From Myxococcota bacterium (GTDB lineage: Bacteria; Myxococcota; UBA727; JABDBI01): a stretch of 64,000 nt of DNA. A program made the position numbers and the translations under genes. The DNA lies in contig JAZKCZ010000002.1 in the NCBI GenBank assembly GCA_040387835.1, forward strand, positions 277,166 to 341,165, given 5' to 3'. Positions 8,511 to 16,920 of this stretch are shown here, piece by piece. Numbering within the stretch: position 1 is the first letter of the stretch; each line of letters opens with the position of its first letter. The notes under the pieces are model-generated. The model saw nothing but the letters and a program-made list of their open reading frames with translations, searched no databases and was not told where the DNA came from.

Positions 8511-9347
8511 TTAAGCCGCTTTCCGCCAATACAAAACCCATAAGGAAGCAAGGACCAGAGCGCCAATCGCTGTATGCATAGCTACTACATGAGCATGACG
8601 CAAGGTAGCAACCGTCAAAAGTCCGAGTGCAACCTGAAAAATCACTAAGATCAGTGGCATAGCTGCCCATTTGGTTGTTCGAATTTGAGCAAAACACACC
8701 CATCCAATCACCCCAACCAGACAATAACCGATAATCCGATGCAACATGTGAAGTTGCCCCAGGTGCCATTCAGGCCAGAAGGTAGGACCGCAAGATAACC
8801 AGTCATTCCCGCAAGCCATGCCCGCACCCACGTGTCTTATTAATCCACCCAATAAAATTTGGACAAACACCAAGTGAAAAGCGAGCAAAAATCCCGCCCG
8901 GCCAGGCCCCCGAGCCGCCTGACCACCCAAACGCATGCTGAGATAGATCAACAGACAAAAAAAGCTCATGGCCAAAACGAGATGCAAAGTGGACAAAGCT
9001 GCGTTCAAACCAAGCAAAACCGTCACACCACCCAAAGTCCCTTGCAGCGCCACGGTGAACACAGCAACGATCGCCAAAATGCGACTTACTCGATCGGTCT
9101 TAGGAGAAAGCCAGATCATCACCGCTAAGATCACAGTTAAAAGGCCAACGCCGCTCGCCCAAAGACGGTGCCCGTGCTCGTATAAAACGCCGCCCTTCAT
9201 TACGGGAAACAGCTCACCATTACAGGTAGGCACAAAATACCAATCAGGGCATGCTAAAGAAGCGCCCATGGGGTTTACCAGACCCCCAATGACAAGTAGA
9301 ATCCATGTCGCCGTCACCACGACCCAGGAAAATTTAGAAATATTCAT
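8511..9347 (-). CDS. ctaA: Heme A synthase (CtaA/COX15 family)
   Basis: Oxidises the C8 methyl of heme O to the formyl group of heme A for aa3-type cytochrome oxidase. 278 residues with about eight hydrophobic helices. Conserved histidines appear in pairs: EHGHR and a second His in the STLHL helix in the N-terminal half, HMLHR and AMHTA in the C-terminal half. Two Cys in the first periplasmic loop (LACPDW and PTCNGE) match the redox Cys pair of the CtaA group. Its presence implies aerobic respiration with heme A. Its ATG sits directly against the ATG of the divergent pabB-like gene in the palindrome CATATG (9345-9350). Confidence 0.9.
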   Translation of the reverse strand: MNISKFSWVVVTATWILLVIGGLVNPMGASLACPDWYFVPTCNGELFPVMKGGVLYEHGHRLWASGVGLLTVILAVMIWLSPKTDRVSRILAIVAVFTVALQGTLGGVTVLLGLNAALSTLHLVLAMSFFCLLIYLSMRLGGQAARGPGRAGFLLAFHLVFVQILLGGLIRHVGAGMACGNDWLSCGPTFWPEWHLGQLHMLHRIIGYCLVGVIGWVCFAQIRTTKWAAMPLILVIFQVALGLLTVATLRHAHVVAMHTAIGALVLASLWVLYWRKAA

Positions 9348-10484
9348 ATGCCAAAAAACTACCCATTAGACTCACAAATGCAAGCCCTCTTACACTTTGA
9401 GGATGTGGAGATTTACGCAAGAAATCCCAGCTCTTATCTGGAAGTTAAGAGCGGGAAACTATTTAGAGATAACGTCGTGATTGGGGATGCGCTTGAGCTT
9501 TCAAAAGCGCTTGAGCTTGCGCCGTCGAAAAATTTTTTTCCGGCGTGGGTAGGATTTATTGGTTATGAGTATGCACGGCATTTTGGGCTCGTGACACATG
9601 AGCCGGATGGTAATTTTCCGGAAGCGGCGTTTATGCTGTTTGATGGGCCCAGCCAGCGTGGCGCTGAGCCCTTTCCCGATTTTGCCGAGGCAAAATCTCC
9701 CTCTCCCACGATTGGGAGAGGGGAATTTATGCGTTCTGTTACGCTTATCCAAGAAGAAATTCGTGCGGGGGATGTTTATCAGGTCAATTTGACTCGGCAG
9801 TTTGAAGTATCTCAGCGATCGATCGATCCTTTTACTTTCTATAACTACCTCAAAACAAACAATCCGAGTCCGTTCATGGGCATTCTGCAAGGTCCAGATT
9901 GGTCCATCGTATCTGGTAGTCCAGAACGGCTGTTTCGCCTGCAAAATGGCACCATCTCCACGCAGCCCATCGCTGGTACCAAACCCAATATTCCTGGTGC
10001 GCGTGAACAACTGTTGAGTAACCCCAAAGAACTCGCTGAACATGCCATGTTGGTCGATTTAATGCGGAACGATCTGGCGCGAATTTGCAAAACAGGCTCT
10101 GTCAAAGTTCCCAAGCCTTTCGATATCGAAGCTTACCGCCACGTGCTGCATCTCGTCTCAACGGTCACCGGTGAAACCGACGCACCCTTGGGCGATATCA
10201 TGTGCGCCATCTTTCCCGGTGGAACCATTACCGGCGCTCCTAAAGAAAGCGCGATGCAATCGATCGCCCGGCATGAACTCATTCCACGCGGGCCCTATAC
10301 CGGCTCGTTTGGCTACGTATCCTCGGGCCACGGTGTCGATTTCAACATTCTCATCCGCAGCTTGTTCATTGGGAGAAATAAAACTTATTTCTCCGCAGGC
10401 GCCGGCATTGTCATCGGCAGCGATCCTCAGTCTGAGCTAGAAGAAACCGAGCACAAAGTCGCGCAATTCCGAAATTTTGCATAA
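9348..10484 (+). CDS. pabB: Chorismate-utilising enzyme, aminodeoxychorismate synthase component I-like
   Basis: Member of the TrpE/PabB/MenF chorismate-binding family, 378 residues. The catalytic core from about residue 127 has the family signatures GDVYQVNLTRQF, SPERL, GGTITGAPKESAM, GSFGY and SAGAGIV. Overall form fits PabB, which makes 4-amino-4-deoxychorismate for folate; folK lies far away near 63.4 kb. The key motif reads PIAGT (207-211) with Ala209, as in anthranilate synthases, where classical PabB has PIKGT, so the assignment between the two is open. No amidotransferase subunit lies nearby. Residues 116-127 are encoded by a palindromic repeat (9693-9728). An ATG at 9378 is an alternative start. 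Confidence 0.8.
   Translation: MPKNYPLDSQMQALLHFEDVEIYARNPSSYLEVKSGKLFRDNVVIGDALELSKALELAPSKNFFPAWVGFIGYEYARHFGLVTHEPDGNFPEAAFMLFDGPSQRGAEPFPDFAEAKSPSPTIGRGEFMRSVTLIQEEIRAGDVYQVNLTRQFEVSQRSIDPFTFYNYLKTNNPSPFMGILQGPDWSIVSGSPERLFRLQNGTISTQPIAGTKPNIPGAREQLLSNPKELAEHAMLVDLMRNDLARICKTGSVKVPKPFDIEAYRHVLHLVSTVTGETDAPLGDIMCAIFPGGTITGAPKESAMQSIARHELIPRGPYTGSFGYVSSGHGVDFNILIRSLFIGRNKTYFSAGAGIVIGSDPQSELEETEHKVAQFRNFA
9693..9728. repeat. Palindromic repeat inserted in frame in the pabB-like gene
   Basis: Two 16-nt arms (9693-9708 and 9713-9728) match in 14 of 16 positions around the 4-nt loop CGAT; the core is CCCTCTCCCA/TGGGAGAGGG. It encodes KSPSPTIGRGEF, which lies in the linker just before the chorismate-binding core. 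This core resembles the GGGAGAGGG palindromes found between genes in many proteobacteria, here inside a reading frame without breaking it. Confidence 0.75.
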
Positions 10485-10528
10485 TCTGTTGCAAGCTGCC
10501 ATGTTGGTTAAGCAAAAAGGAGCAACTG

Positions 10529-10879
10529 ATGAAAAATCTAATTATGTCATTTTTTCTAATATCAATTACCGCCATGGCAGCTGTACCGGGTCAAACGGCA
10601 AGATTTCCACAGTTCGCTAATAAAGACGTGGATGTCTGGAAAACAGTCATCGAGCCGGGCCAGGCCCTAACCATGCATCGGTTCAATCACTCCTACATCC
10701 TGGTTCCGCTAACAGATGTGAAACTAAAAGTAACCAACAAGAAAGGTGTTGTAACCCATGTGGAATGGAAAAAAGGCACTGCCTACTCTATGCCTGCAGA
10801 CAAAGCAGGGGAATTTCATACAGACCACAACGAAGGCAGCACGACCATGGAAATGATGGTCATCCAAATGAAGAAATAG
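10529..10879 (+). CDS. Small secreted cupin-like protein
   Basis: 116 residues with a clear signal peptide (MKNLIMSFFLISITAMAA) and a good AAAGGAG ribosome-binding site 8 nt before the ATG. The mature part of about 95 residues resembles a small single-domain cupin: PGQALTMHRFNHSYILVPL, then a strand-rich region and EFHTDHNEG near the end. The scattered His residues could bind metal, but the canonical two-motif cupin metal site is not complete to my eye. Likely periplasmic; substrate unknown. Short gap to the ankyrin gene on the same strand. Confidence 0.65.
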   Translation: MKNLIMSFFLISITAMAAVPGQTARFPQFANKDVDVWKTVIEPGQALTMHRFNHSYILVPLTDVKLKVTNKKGVVTHVEWKKGTAYSMPADKAGEFHTDHNEGSTTMEMMVIQMKK

Positions 10880-10906
10880 CATCTTCACTTAACGATTTTA
10901 GTCGGG

Positions 10907-10934
10907 CTACCATGATATATATAAGACATGGTAG
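10907..10934 (+). promoter_or_regulatory. Inverted repeat enclosing the start codon of the ankyrin gene
   Basis: CTACCATG (10907-10914) and CATGGTAG (10927-10934) are perfect 8-bp complements around a 12-nt A/T loop. Three more G-C pairs (GGG upstream, CCC downstream) follow after a one-base bulge. The ATG of the downstream gene is in the right arm. In RNA it would bury the start codon; in DNA the A/T loop resembles a -10 element between operator arms. Confidence 0.5.
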
Positions 10935-11608
10935 ACCCACTCAACCGCGCCAACTTCCCGGAAGTCCGTTTCTCAACAGCCGAGAAACCCGCCCTTGGAT
11001 ACTCCGAATACGACCGAACCATGCAGCAAGAACGAGCTGGTAGCCAACCTGCAGCGCAGTCGAAGTTTCCCAACTGGATTCAAAGCATCACAAATAAGTT
11101 CAAACAATGGTATCGCGGTGATACAGCGTTAATGAAGGCTGCGAATAGAGGCGACCTTGAGGCGGTAAAGCATCTTGTAGAATCTTCACCTTCGACAATT
11201 TGTCAAACCAATAGAAACGGCACGAACGCATTAATCGCTGCAGCTGGCAAAGGTCATCAAGAAATCGTTAAGCTATTGCTCTCAAAGATGCCTGCCCCTG
11301 AAATCGTCAAAGCAAATCGATTTGGCACCACGCCCCTTATTGCTGCCGCAAGCAACACTAATAGCCAAATTCTCAAAGCTATTATGGAGCGCATGACCCC
11401 AAAACAAATTTCTCACGTGAATAGCCACGGAGATACCGCCCTTAAAGTGGCACTCCAAAAAGAGCACTACGAATTAGCAATCCAACTAATCCTGGCTGCA
11501 GAACATCAAGAAGTGAGGCAGCTTGCTCCCCTAGACTATTCAGTTGACATCCAGGGAGCCATCAAAACAAAGTTAAGGCGCCCAGACATGGACGAACATA
11601 CGATTTAA
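10928..11608 (+). CDS. Ankyrin-repeat protein
   Basis: 226 residues without a signal peptide, presumably cytoplasmic or exported by another route. After a polar leader of about 60 residues come roughly four ankyrin repeats: GDTALMKAANRGDLEAVKHLV, a second unit starting NGTNALIAAAGKG, a third FGTTPLIAAAS and a fourth HGDTALKVALQKE. Such repeats mediate protein-protein contacts; the partner is not shown. There is no Shine-Dalgarno sequence and the start codon lies inside a hairpin, so translation may be controlled. A later ATG at 11021 is an alternative start that still keeps all repeats. Ends 2 bp before the convergent fadA stop. Confidence 0.8.
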   Translation: MVDPLNRANFPEVRFSTAEKPALGYSEYDRTMQQERAGSQPAAQSKFPNWIQSITNKFKQWYRGDTALMKAANRGDLEAVKHLVESSPSTICQTNRNGTNALIAAAGKGHQEIVKLLLSKMPAPEIVKANRFGTTPLIAAASNTNSQILKAIMERMTPKQISHVNSHGDTALKVALQKEHYELAIQLILAAEHQEVRQLAPLDYSVDIQGAIKTKLRRPDMDEHTI

Positions 11609-11610
11609 CA

Positions 11611-12774
11611 TCAAGCCAATTCAATCAATGCAGCAGCACCCATGCCGCCACCAATACACATGGCGCATACGCCGTAGCGTTGGTTGCGGCGCTTCATTTC
11701 ACGCAGGATGGTCGCCACCTGGCGAGCACCCGTACACCCAAGCGGATGGCCTAAGGCAATCGCGCCACCGTTTGGATTCACGATTTCAGGATTCAACCCA
11801 AGCTCACGCACGCAATAAAGTGCCTGCGCGGCAAAAGCCTCGTTGATTTCAAAAACGCCAATATCGCTGCTTTTCAGGCCCGTTTGGCGCAGCAATTTTT
11901 GGATTGCAGGCACTGGACCAATGCCCATGATTTCCGGTGGAACGCCTGCGGTCACAAATGCCCTGAAAAAGCCCAACATGGGAAGCTTAGCCGATTCAGC
12001 TTGCGTGCGTTCCATCAACACCGCTGCAGCTGCACCGTCTGTTATTTGCGAAGCATTACCTGCAGTAACTGTTCCCTTCATATCAAAAGCTGGCTTAAGT
12101 TTAGCCAAGACTTCCAAACTCGTATCGGCACGAGGTCCTTCATCGGTATCAAAATGTCTTGTTTGCCGTACCCCTTTGTCGTCAAAAACCGAGACATCAA
12201 AACCAACGATTTCATCCTTGAAAAAGCCGCTTTGGATGGCCTTAATCGCCCGCTGATGGCTTTGGAACGCAAAGGCATCTTGATCTTCCCTGGAAATGCC
12301 AAACTTTTGTGAAACCAATTCGGCTGTAATACCCATGGGCACATACGCCTCAGGCATCATGTCCATGAGCTCGGGGCAAGCGCTCGGGCGATTGCCTCCC
12401 ATTGGCACCATGGTCATGGATTCGACGCCGCCGCCGATGCCCATGTCGATTTGGCCTGTCTGGATAGACTTCGCGATATCCGAAATGGCATGCAAGCCGC
12501 TCGAGCAAAAACGATTCACCGTCGCAGCCGAAGTCGTATTGGGAAGGCCTGCCAAAAGGCTAATCGTCCGAGCAAAGTTCATCCCCTGCTCTGCTTCAGG
12601 CATGGCGCAACCAATCACCACATCGTCAATATTTTTAGATTCAAGGCCTGCTCTTTTAACAGCTTCTTTAACAACGACCGCACCAAAAACATCTGGCCGA
12701 GTGTCTTTGAGCGAGCCTTTATAACCTTTACCAAGAGCTGTTCGAACGCTGGATAAAATCGCGATTTCTTTCAT
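11611..12774 (-). CDS. fadA: Acetyl-CoA acyltransferase (3-ketoacyl-CoA thiolase)
   Basis: Thiolase of 387 residues that cleaves 3-ketoacyl-CoA with CoA in the last step of beta-oxidation. Catalytic residues are all present: nucleophile Cys90 in NRFCSSG, His343 in [10 protein letters not shown] and Cys373 in CIGGGMG. The INEAFAAQ motif is also there. It lies 2 bp downstream of the fadN-type gene on the same strand, so the two form an operon and together carry out hydration, dehydrogenation and thiolysis of fatty acyl-CoA. The pairing favours a degradative thiolase over a biosynthetic acetoacetyl-CoA thiolase. Confidence 0.93.
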   Translation of the reverse strand: MKEIAILSSVRTALGKGYKGSLKDTRPDVFGAVVVKEAVKRAGLESKNIDDVVIGCAMPEAEQGMNFARTISLLAGLPNTTSAATVNRFCSSGLHAISDIAKSIQTGQIDMGIGGGVESMTMVPMGGNRPSACPELMDMMPEAYVPMGITAELVSQKFGISREDQDAFAFQSHQRAIKAIQSGFFKDEIVGFDVSVFDDKGVRQTRHFDTDEGPRADTSLEVLAKLKPAFDMKGTVTAGNASQITDGAAAAVLMERTQAESAKLPMLGFFRAFVTAGVPPEIMGIGPVPAIQKLLRQTGLKSSDIGVFEINEAFAAQALYCVRELGLNPEIVNPNGGAIALGHPLGCTGARQVATILREMKRRNQRYGVCAMCIGGGMGAAALIELA

Positions 12775-12776
12775 GG

Positions 12777-15080
12777 TTAGTTCCTCAAAGGTTTGTTGTT
12801 TTCAAGCATGTAAGCGATGCGTGCCATGGTCTTTTCTTCAGCACACAAGGACAAGAAGGCCTCTCTTTCCAAATCAAGCAGGTATTGCTCGCTCACCATT
12901 TGACGCATGTTGGTGTCACCACCAGTCATGACGTGGGCGATCTTTTGTCCGATCTTCAAGTCGTGATCGCTAATTTGGTGGCCATCTCTAAACGATCTGA
13001 GAACCATATCGAAAGTCGAATAGGCGCTCTTGCCTGGCAGTCTAAAGCTTCGGCGCATCGGCGGTCTGAAACCACCTTTCGCCATACCCAAAGCAGATTG
13101 CTTGGCGCATTCCAGTTGCAACTGGCGATTCAAAATAATCGGGCTGTTGCCGCACAAAAAAAGCATGTTTTGAGCTTCATGTGCGCTGGTCGAAACTTTG
13201 GCCATGGCTACGGTTTCAAACGCCCTTTTGATAAATGGTTCGGCCACAAATTCAGGCGCGTCTACCGCACCTTTGAGCGTACGCGCCAGCATTTCGATAT
13301 TGCCACCGCCACCAGGGATTAGACCAACACCTGCTTCAACAAGGCCCATGTACAGCTCAGCATGCGCGCAGATTTGATTGCACCATAATGATAATTCAGT
13401 CCCGCCACCAAAGGTCATGTTGAAAGGCGCAGCTACGGTTGGAATGCTGGAGTATTTCAGCCTGACACCGGTGTTTTGGAACAGGCGAATCATTTTATCG
13501 ATTTCGTCCCACTGCCCTTGCATCGCGCCCATATACATGAGCAGCAAATTGGCACCGACTGAGAAGTTTTGACCTTCATTTGCCAACACAAGAGCTTGAA
13601 ACTGACCGGCTTCACATAGATCGATCGCTGTATTGATATCGTTCAATACTTCGTTATCGATGGCGTTCATCTTGGTGTGGAACTCAACCGCAAGCACACC
13701 GTCTCCGAGATCAACCAAGCTCGTCGCCATGGTATCCCGGACAATTTTGGTCTTATCTTCTTTTAAGATCGTTAAGCTGAGCTTTTGCGAAACCACAGGC
13801 TTAGCTGCACCGGCTTTTGGATCCCAGTAAGTCTTGTGGCCATTTTCAACGGCGTAGAAACTTTTACGGCCTTTAGCGAGCATATCGCTCACCCAAGTTG
13901 GAACTTTGAGGCCTTCAGCAGTCATGCGTTTGGCAGATGCTTCCACACCCAAGCTATCCCAAGTTTCGAAAGGCCCTTGGGCAAAACCGAAACCCCATTT
14001 GAGGGCGTTGTCCATTTGGACAATATCATCGGCGATTTCGCCTAAGCGGTTGGCGCTGTAGATGCACAACGCGGATGTCAGCTTCCAAGCCAATTGGCCA
14101 GCTCGGTCGTCCGAGTTGACCATATGCTTAATCTTCTCGCCGGCCGATCCCAGATTACGCACGCCGCCGAGTGAATCAAAGCGCACTTTGGCTTTGGGCT
14201 TATAGGTCATGTCCTGCAAATCCAGCGCCAAGATTTCTTTGCCTTCTTTTTTATAAAAGCCTTGGCCGCTTTTTTGCCCGAGCCAACCGTTCGCAACCAT
14301 TTTGCGCAGGTAGTCTGGAACTTCAAAGCCGTCTAAATAATTTTCAGCGACATGGATAAAAGTATCCAAGCCAACCACGTCCATGGTCCTGAACAAGGCG
14401 CTTTTCGGCCTGCCCATAGCGGGCCCAAAGACCGCGTCTACTTCTACGGGGGTATAGCCGCCCTCGCCCATCAGTCGCAGGGTTTCCATCATGCCAAACA
14501 TACCGATGCGATTGGCCACGAAGTTCGGGGTGTCTTTACCGTAAACAATGCCTTTACCTAGGACGTTTTCGCCAAAGGAGGTCACACGTTCAACGACTTC
14601 AGGTGTTGTTTCAGGCAGCGTTACGATTTCAAGCAAGGGCAAATAGCGAACAGGGTTAAAAAAGTGGGTCAGCAGGAATCTACTTTTAAATTCGCTCGAG
14701 CGGCCTTCGGTCATGGCCTTAAGGCTCAGGCCAGAGCTATTTGAAGCAACGATTGTCTCAGGGCCGACCAGAGGTTCCAGTTTTGAATATAAATCGCGCT
14801 TAACATCGATATTTTCAATAATTGCTTCAATGACCAAATCGCATTCTTTGACTCTGGCCAAGTCGGTCTCGAGATTGCCCGTTTCAATCAAGCCGGCGTG
14901 CTTGGCGCTAAAGAAGGGAGCGGGTTTGAGTTTCAACGCCTTTTGAAGGCCTGTTTTGGCAAAGTCTTTGATGTCTAAAAGCAGGACAGGAATTCCAGCA
15001 TTCGCAACTTGCGCAGCGATACCAGAACCCATCACACCAGCGCCGAGAACACACACTTTTTTGAAACGTTGTTTGCTCAT
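12777..15080 (-). CDS. fadN: Bifunctional 3-hydroxyacyl-CoA dehydrogenase/enoyl-CoA hydratase, FadN type
   Basis: 767 residues. The N-terminal half is the NAD-dependent dehydrogenase (GAGVMGSG at 13-20, THFFNPV with the catalytic His, DTPNFVANR). The C-terminal half is a crotonase domain with SVGAN oxyanion residues and two acidic candidates in GGGTELS and GLVEAGVG. This domain order, dehydrogenase first, is that of Bacillus FadN and the reverse of E. coli FadB. Upstream of fadA by 2 bp; a G-rich run precedes the ATG. Divergent from the histone-like gene with 49 bp between. Confidence 0.92.
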   Translation of the reverse strand: MSKQRFKKVCVLGAGVMGSGIAAQVANAGIPVLLLDIKDFAKTGLQKALKLKPAPFFSAKHAGLIETGNLETDLARVKECDLVIEAIIENIDVKRDLYSKLEPLVGPETIVASNSSGLSLKAMTEGRSSEFKSRFLLTHFFNPVRYLPLLEIVTLPETTPEVVERVTSFGENVLGKGIVYGKDTPNFVANRIGMFGMMETLRLMGEGGYTPVEVDAVFGPAMGRPKSALFRTMDVVGLDTFIHVAENYLDGFEVPDYLRKMVANGWLGQKSGQGFYKKEGKEILALDLQDMTYKPKAKVRFDSLGGVRNLGSAGEKIKHMVNSDDRAGQLAWKLTSALCIYSANRLGEIADDIVQMDNALKWGFGFAQGPFETWDSLGVEASAKRMTAEGLKVPTWVSDMLAKGRKSFYAVENGHKTYWDPKAGAAKPVVSQKLSLTILKEDKTKIVRDTMATSLVDLGDGVLAVEFHTKMNAIDNEVLNDINTAIDLCEAGQFQALVLANEGQNFSVGANLLLMYMGAMQGQWDEIDKMIRLFQNTGVRLKYSSIPTVAAPFNMTFGGGTELSLWCNQICAHAELYMGLVEAGVGLIPGGGGNIEMLARTLKGAVDAPEFVAEPFIKRAFETVAMAKVSTSAHEAQNMLFLCGNSPIILNRQLQLECAKQSALGMAKGGFRPPMRRSFRLPGKSAYSTFDMVLRSFRDGHQISDHDLKIGQKIAHVMTGGDTNMRQMVSEQYLLDLEREAFLSLCAEEKTMARIAYMLENNKPLRN

Positions 15081-15129
15081 ATTCCCCGCCCCCTAGCATG
15101 GCGCCCATTTTTAGGCTATACAAAACAAC

Positions 15130-16053
15130 ATGATACTGAGTAGCAAACAACTGGAAGAGCTCGAGAATCTTCACGACAGCGTGAGTGAGTTTGACGAAGA
15201 AGCGAACGTTTCTCCAGATGTGGAAGAGTTTGACGAGGTCGCAGAAGGTGCCCTAGCCTGGCGTCGCGGCATGCTGGAGCGTGCCGTAGCGACAGTGAAA
15301 AAGCAAGATCGTGCTTCCCTCTCGTCCAAAGACAACCTAGTTGTCGGCTCTTTAGTTTACGATACAGTCAATAGCCGTTTTGCTCGTGTTAAAAAAAGCT
15401 CACTGAGCGAAGCCGAGTTAACCTACGTATCCGGCGGCGAAGGCATCCTCAAAGGCACACAAATTCAAAAGATGGCAGCGCCTAAAGCGTTCGCGCCAAA
15501 ACCACCGGCAAAAATTCCTGCTCCGAAAAAAGGCGCAGCCACTAAAAAAGTTGAAGAGAAAAAACCAGAAGTTAAGCTCAAAGCCAAAGTAGAAGCACCA
15601 GTCAAAAAACCGGTAGCCAAAGCCACGCCAGCAAAGAAGCCAGCGGCCAAAAAACCAGAGCCTAAAAAAGCACCTGCCAAAGCAGCTGCTAAAAAAGTGC
15701 CTGCCAAAAAGCCGGTCGCCAAAAAAGCACCAGTTAAAAAGCCTGTAGCTAAAAAAGCGCCTGCTAAAAAGCCCGTGGCGAAAAAGGCTCCCGTAAAAAA
15801 ACCAGTCGCCAAAAAAGCACCGGTCAAAAAGCCTGTAGCTAAAAAACCAGCACCCAAAAAAGCGCCAGTCAAAAAGCCAGTTGCTAAAAAGGCTCCAGCT
15901 AAAAAAGTTTCAAAACCAGCCAACCCCAATACCTTCATCAAGCAAAACTACCGCAAGATGAGCAACAAAGAGTTGGCCGCAATCACCGGCCTTTCCGAAC
16001 ACACCATCCGCCGAAAATTAGGCGAATGGGGCCTTAAGCGCCCAAGCAAATAA
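15130..16053 (+). CDS. Lysine/alanine-rich histone-H1-like protein with C-terminal helix-turn-helix
   Basis: 307 residues in three parts. The acidic N-terminal 60 residues lead into a short beta-rich segment (about 70-115). Residues about 115-260 are tandem A-K-K-P/A-P-V-K-K units, closely like eukaryotic histone H1 tails and the Lys-rich nucleoid proteins of some bacteria. The last 45 residues (SNKELAAITGLSEHTIRRKL) look like a helix-turn-helix. The design suggests a chromosome-compacting or regulatory DNA-binding protein; targets unknown. The repeat DNA is a run of near-identical 12- to 24-bp units and could vary in length between strains. No clear ribosome-binding site. Divergent from fadN. 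Confidence 0.85.
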   Translation: MILSSKQLEELENLHDSVSEFDEEANVSPDVEEFDEVAEGALAWRRGMLERAVATVKKQDRASLSSKDNLVVGSLVYDTVNSRFARVKKSSLSEAELTYVSGGEGILKGTQIQKMAAPKAFAPKPPAKIPAPKKGAATKKVEEKKPEVKLKAKVEAPVKKPVAKATPAKKPAAKKPEPKKAPAKAAAKKVPAKKPVAKKAPVKKPVAKKAPAKKPVAKKAPVKKPVAKKAPVKKPVAKKPAPKKAPVKKPVAKKAPAKKVSKPANPNTFIKQNYRKMSNKELAAITGLSEHTIRRKLGEWGLKRPSK

Positions 16054-16065
16054 ACAATTCCATTT

Positions 16066-16086
16066 GTCATCCCGGCACCGGATAAC
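16066..16086. repeat. Degenerate palindrome between convergent genes
   Basis: GTCATCCCGG (16066-16075) and CCGGATAAC (16078-16086) form an imperfect inverted repeat between the histone-like gene and the convergent coiled-coil gene. It shares the ATCCCGG core with the better palindrome at 51175-51203 and may be a decayed copy of the same element. Confidence 0.35.
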
Positions 16087-16412
16087 TACTGCTGCACCAC
16101 GCGCAAATCATGGTTTACCGCTTTGAGCTCATCTTCTAAATGCGCCACTTCTCTGCGCATATCATCCAGCTTTTTAGACTGTTCTTTAAACTTCGATTCA
16201 TTCTTTTGAATATCAGTCCGAATATCTTTGGTGGGCGCATGATGCTTGCCTTTATTCGGCTGACCATGCTTTTCCGATTCGAGCAAAGTGCCCAACTTTT
16301 TCTGCTCGGCATCGACCTTCGCAATATCAGCCTTTTTACTCGCTATGCTCTGCATCAGTTCTTGCTGTTTAGCTTGAAGTTCACCTACGAAATCACCGTT
16401 TTTTGTGCTCAC
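16086..16412 (-). CDS. Small coiled-coil protein, unknown
   Basis: 108 residues, almost all charged or polar, with heptad-like Leu/Ile spacing in two helices (about 8-50 and 68-106) separated by a Gly/Pro/His-containing turn (KHGQPNKGKHHAPTK). No signal peptide, so cytoplasmic. It resembles an antiparallel coiled-coil hairpin. No family recognised. Convergent with the histone-like gene across a small palindrome. Confidence 0.65.
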   Translation of the reverse strand: MSTKNGDFVGELQAKQQELMQSIASKKADIAKVDAEQKKLGTLLESEKHGQPNKGKHHAPTKDIRTDIQKNESKFKEQSKKLDDMRREVAHLEDELKAVNHDLRVVQQ

Positions 16413-16514
16413 TTATTAATGATAGCCAACTAAGCTAATCAATTTCAACCGAACATCACAAATATCCCACCACCAAATTTGGCTTAATCTGGTGGGGCAC
16501 CACCGATCAAGAAT

Positions 16515-16862
16515 CTACTGGTTGCGAAAGCCGTTTTTAATGGCAGTGTCACATGATCCGGACACACCTGCGCCAGGACAAGGGGCCGGGGAAGTGCATG
16601 CTTTTACTTGACAGTCCATGTCTGCTTGGATTGCAGCTAATTCGCTGGCCGAACAAACTGCTACAACAGCATTTACTTCCTCCTGAGTAGGAGCTTTTAC
16701 CGCTGCGGACTCCGCCGGATTTGCAGGGCAAGAATTATCAATCTGGGCGAAATCGTTGATGATTCCTTGCATCACAGGATTATTACTTGTCGCTAATTTT
16801 GAGCTTCCGCATGCAGCTATTAGACCGAAAATCATAACAATCAGAATTTTGAAACGCTCCAT
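16515..16862 (-). CDS. Small cysteine-rich lipoprotein (paralogue of the one at 32514)
   Basis: 115 residues. The start MERFKILIVMIFGLIAAC ends in a lipobox, with AGGAG about 8 nt before the ATG. The mature domain has six Cys. From the second mature Cys the spacing C-14-C-5-C-6-C-9-C, then T-A-x-K-x-G-F, nearly matches the lipoprotein at 32514-32903 (14-6-6-9). The two share V-S-G-x-C-x-T-A near the end, so they are probably paralogues. The paired Cys suggest disulfides in the periplasm or at the surface. Function unknown. Confidence 0.7.
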   Translation of the reverse strand: MERFKILIVMIFGLIAACGSSKLATSNNPVMQGIINDFAQIDNSCPANPAESAAVKAPTQEEVNAVVAVCSASELAAIQADMDCQVKACTSPAPCPGAGVSGSCDTAIKNGFRNQ

Positions 16863-16920
16863 ATAAAACTCCTGTTAAACAAAGATACCGCGATGTTTCA
16901 GATGATTTCAAGCCGACCTC

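Noticed and set aside
15465..15941. Ala/Gly/Phe-rich open frame on the minus strand that looks like a membrane protein
   Set aside because: Antisense of the Lys/Ala repeat region of the histone-like protein. The regular pattern comes from the repeat, and the plus-strand frame has domain structure on both sides.
16478..16514. GGTGG/CCACC pairing after the Cys-rich lipoprotein gene as a terminator
   Set aside because: Five weakly placed pairs and no T-run; could be chance.
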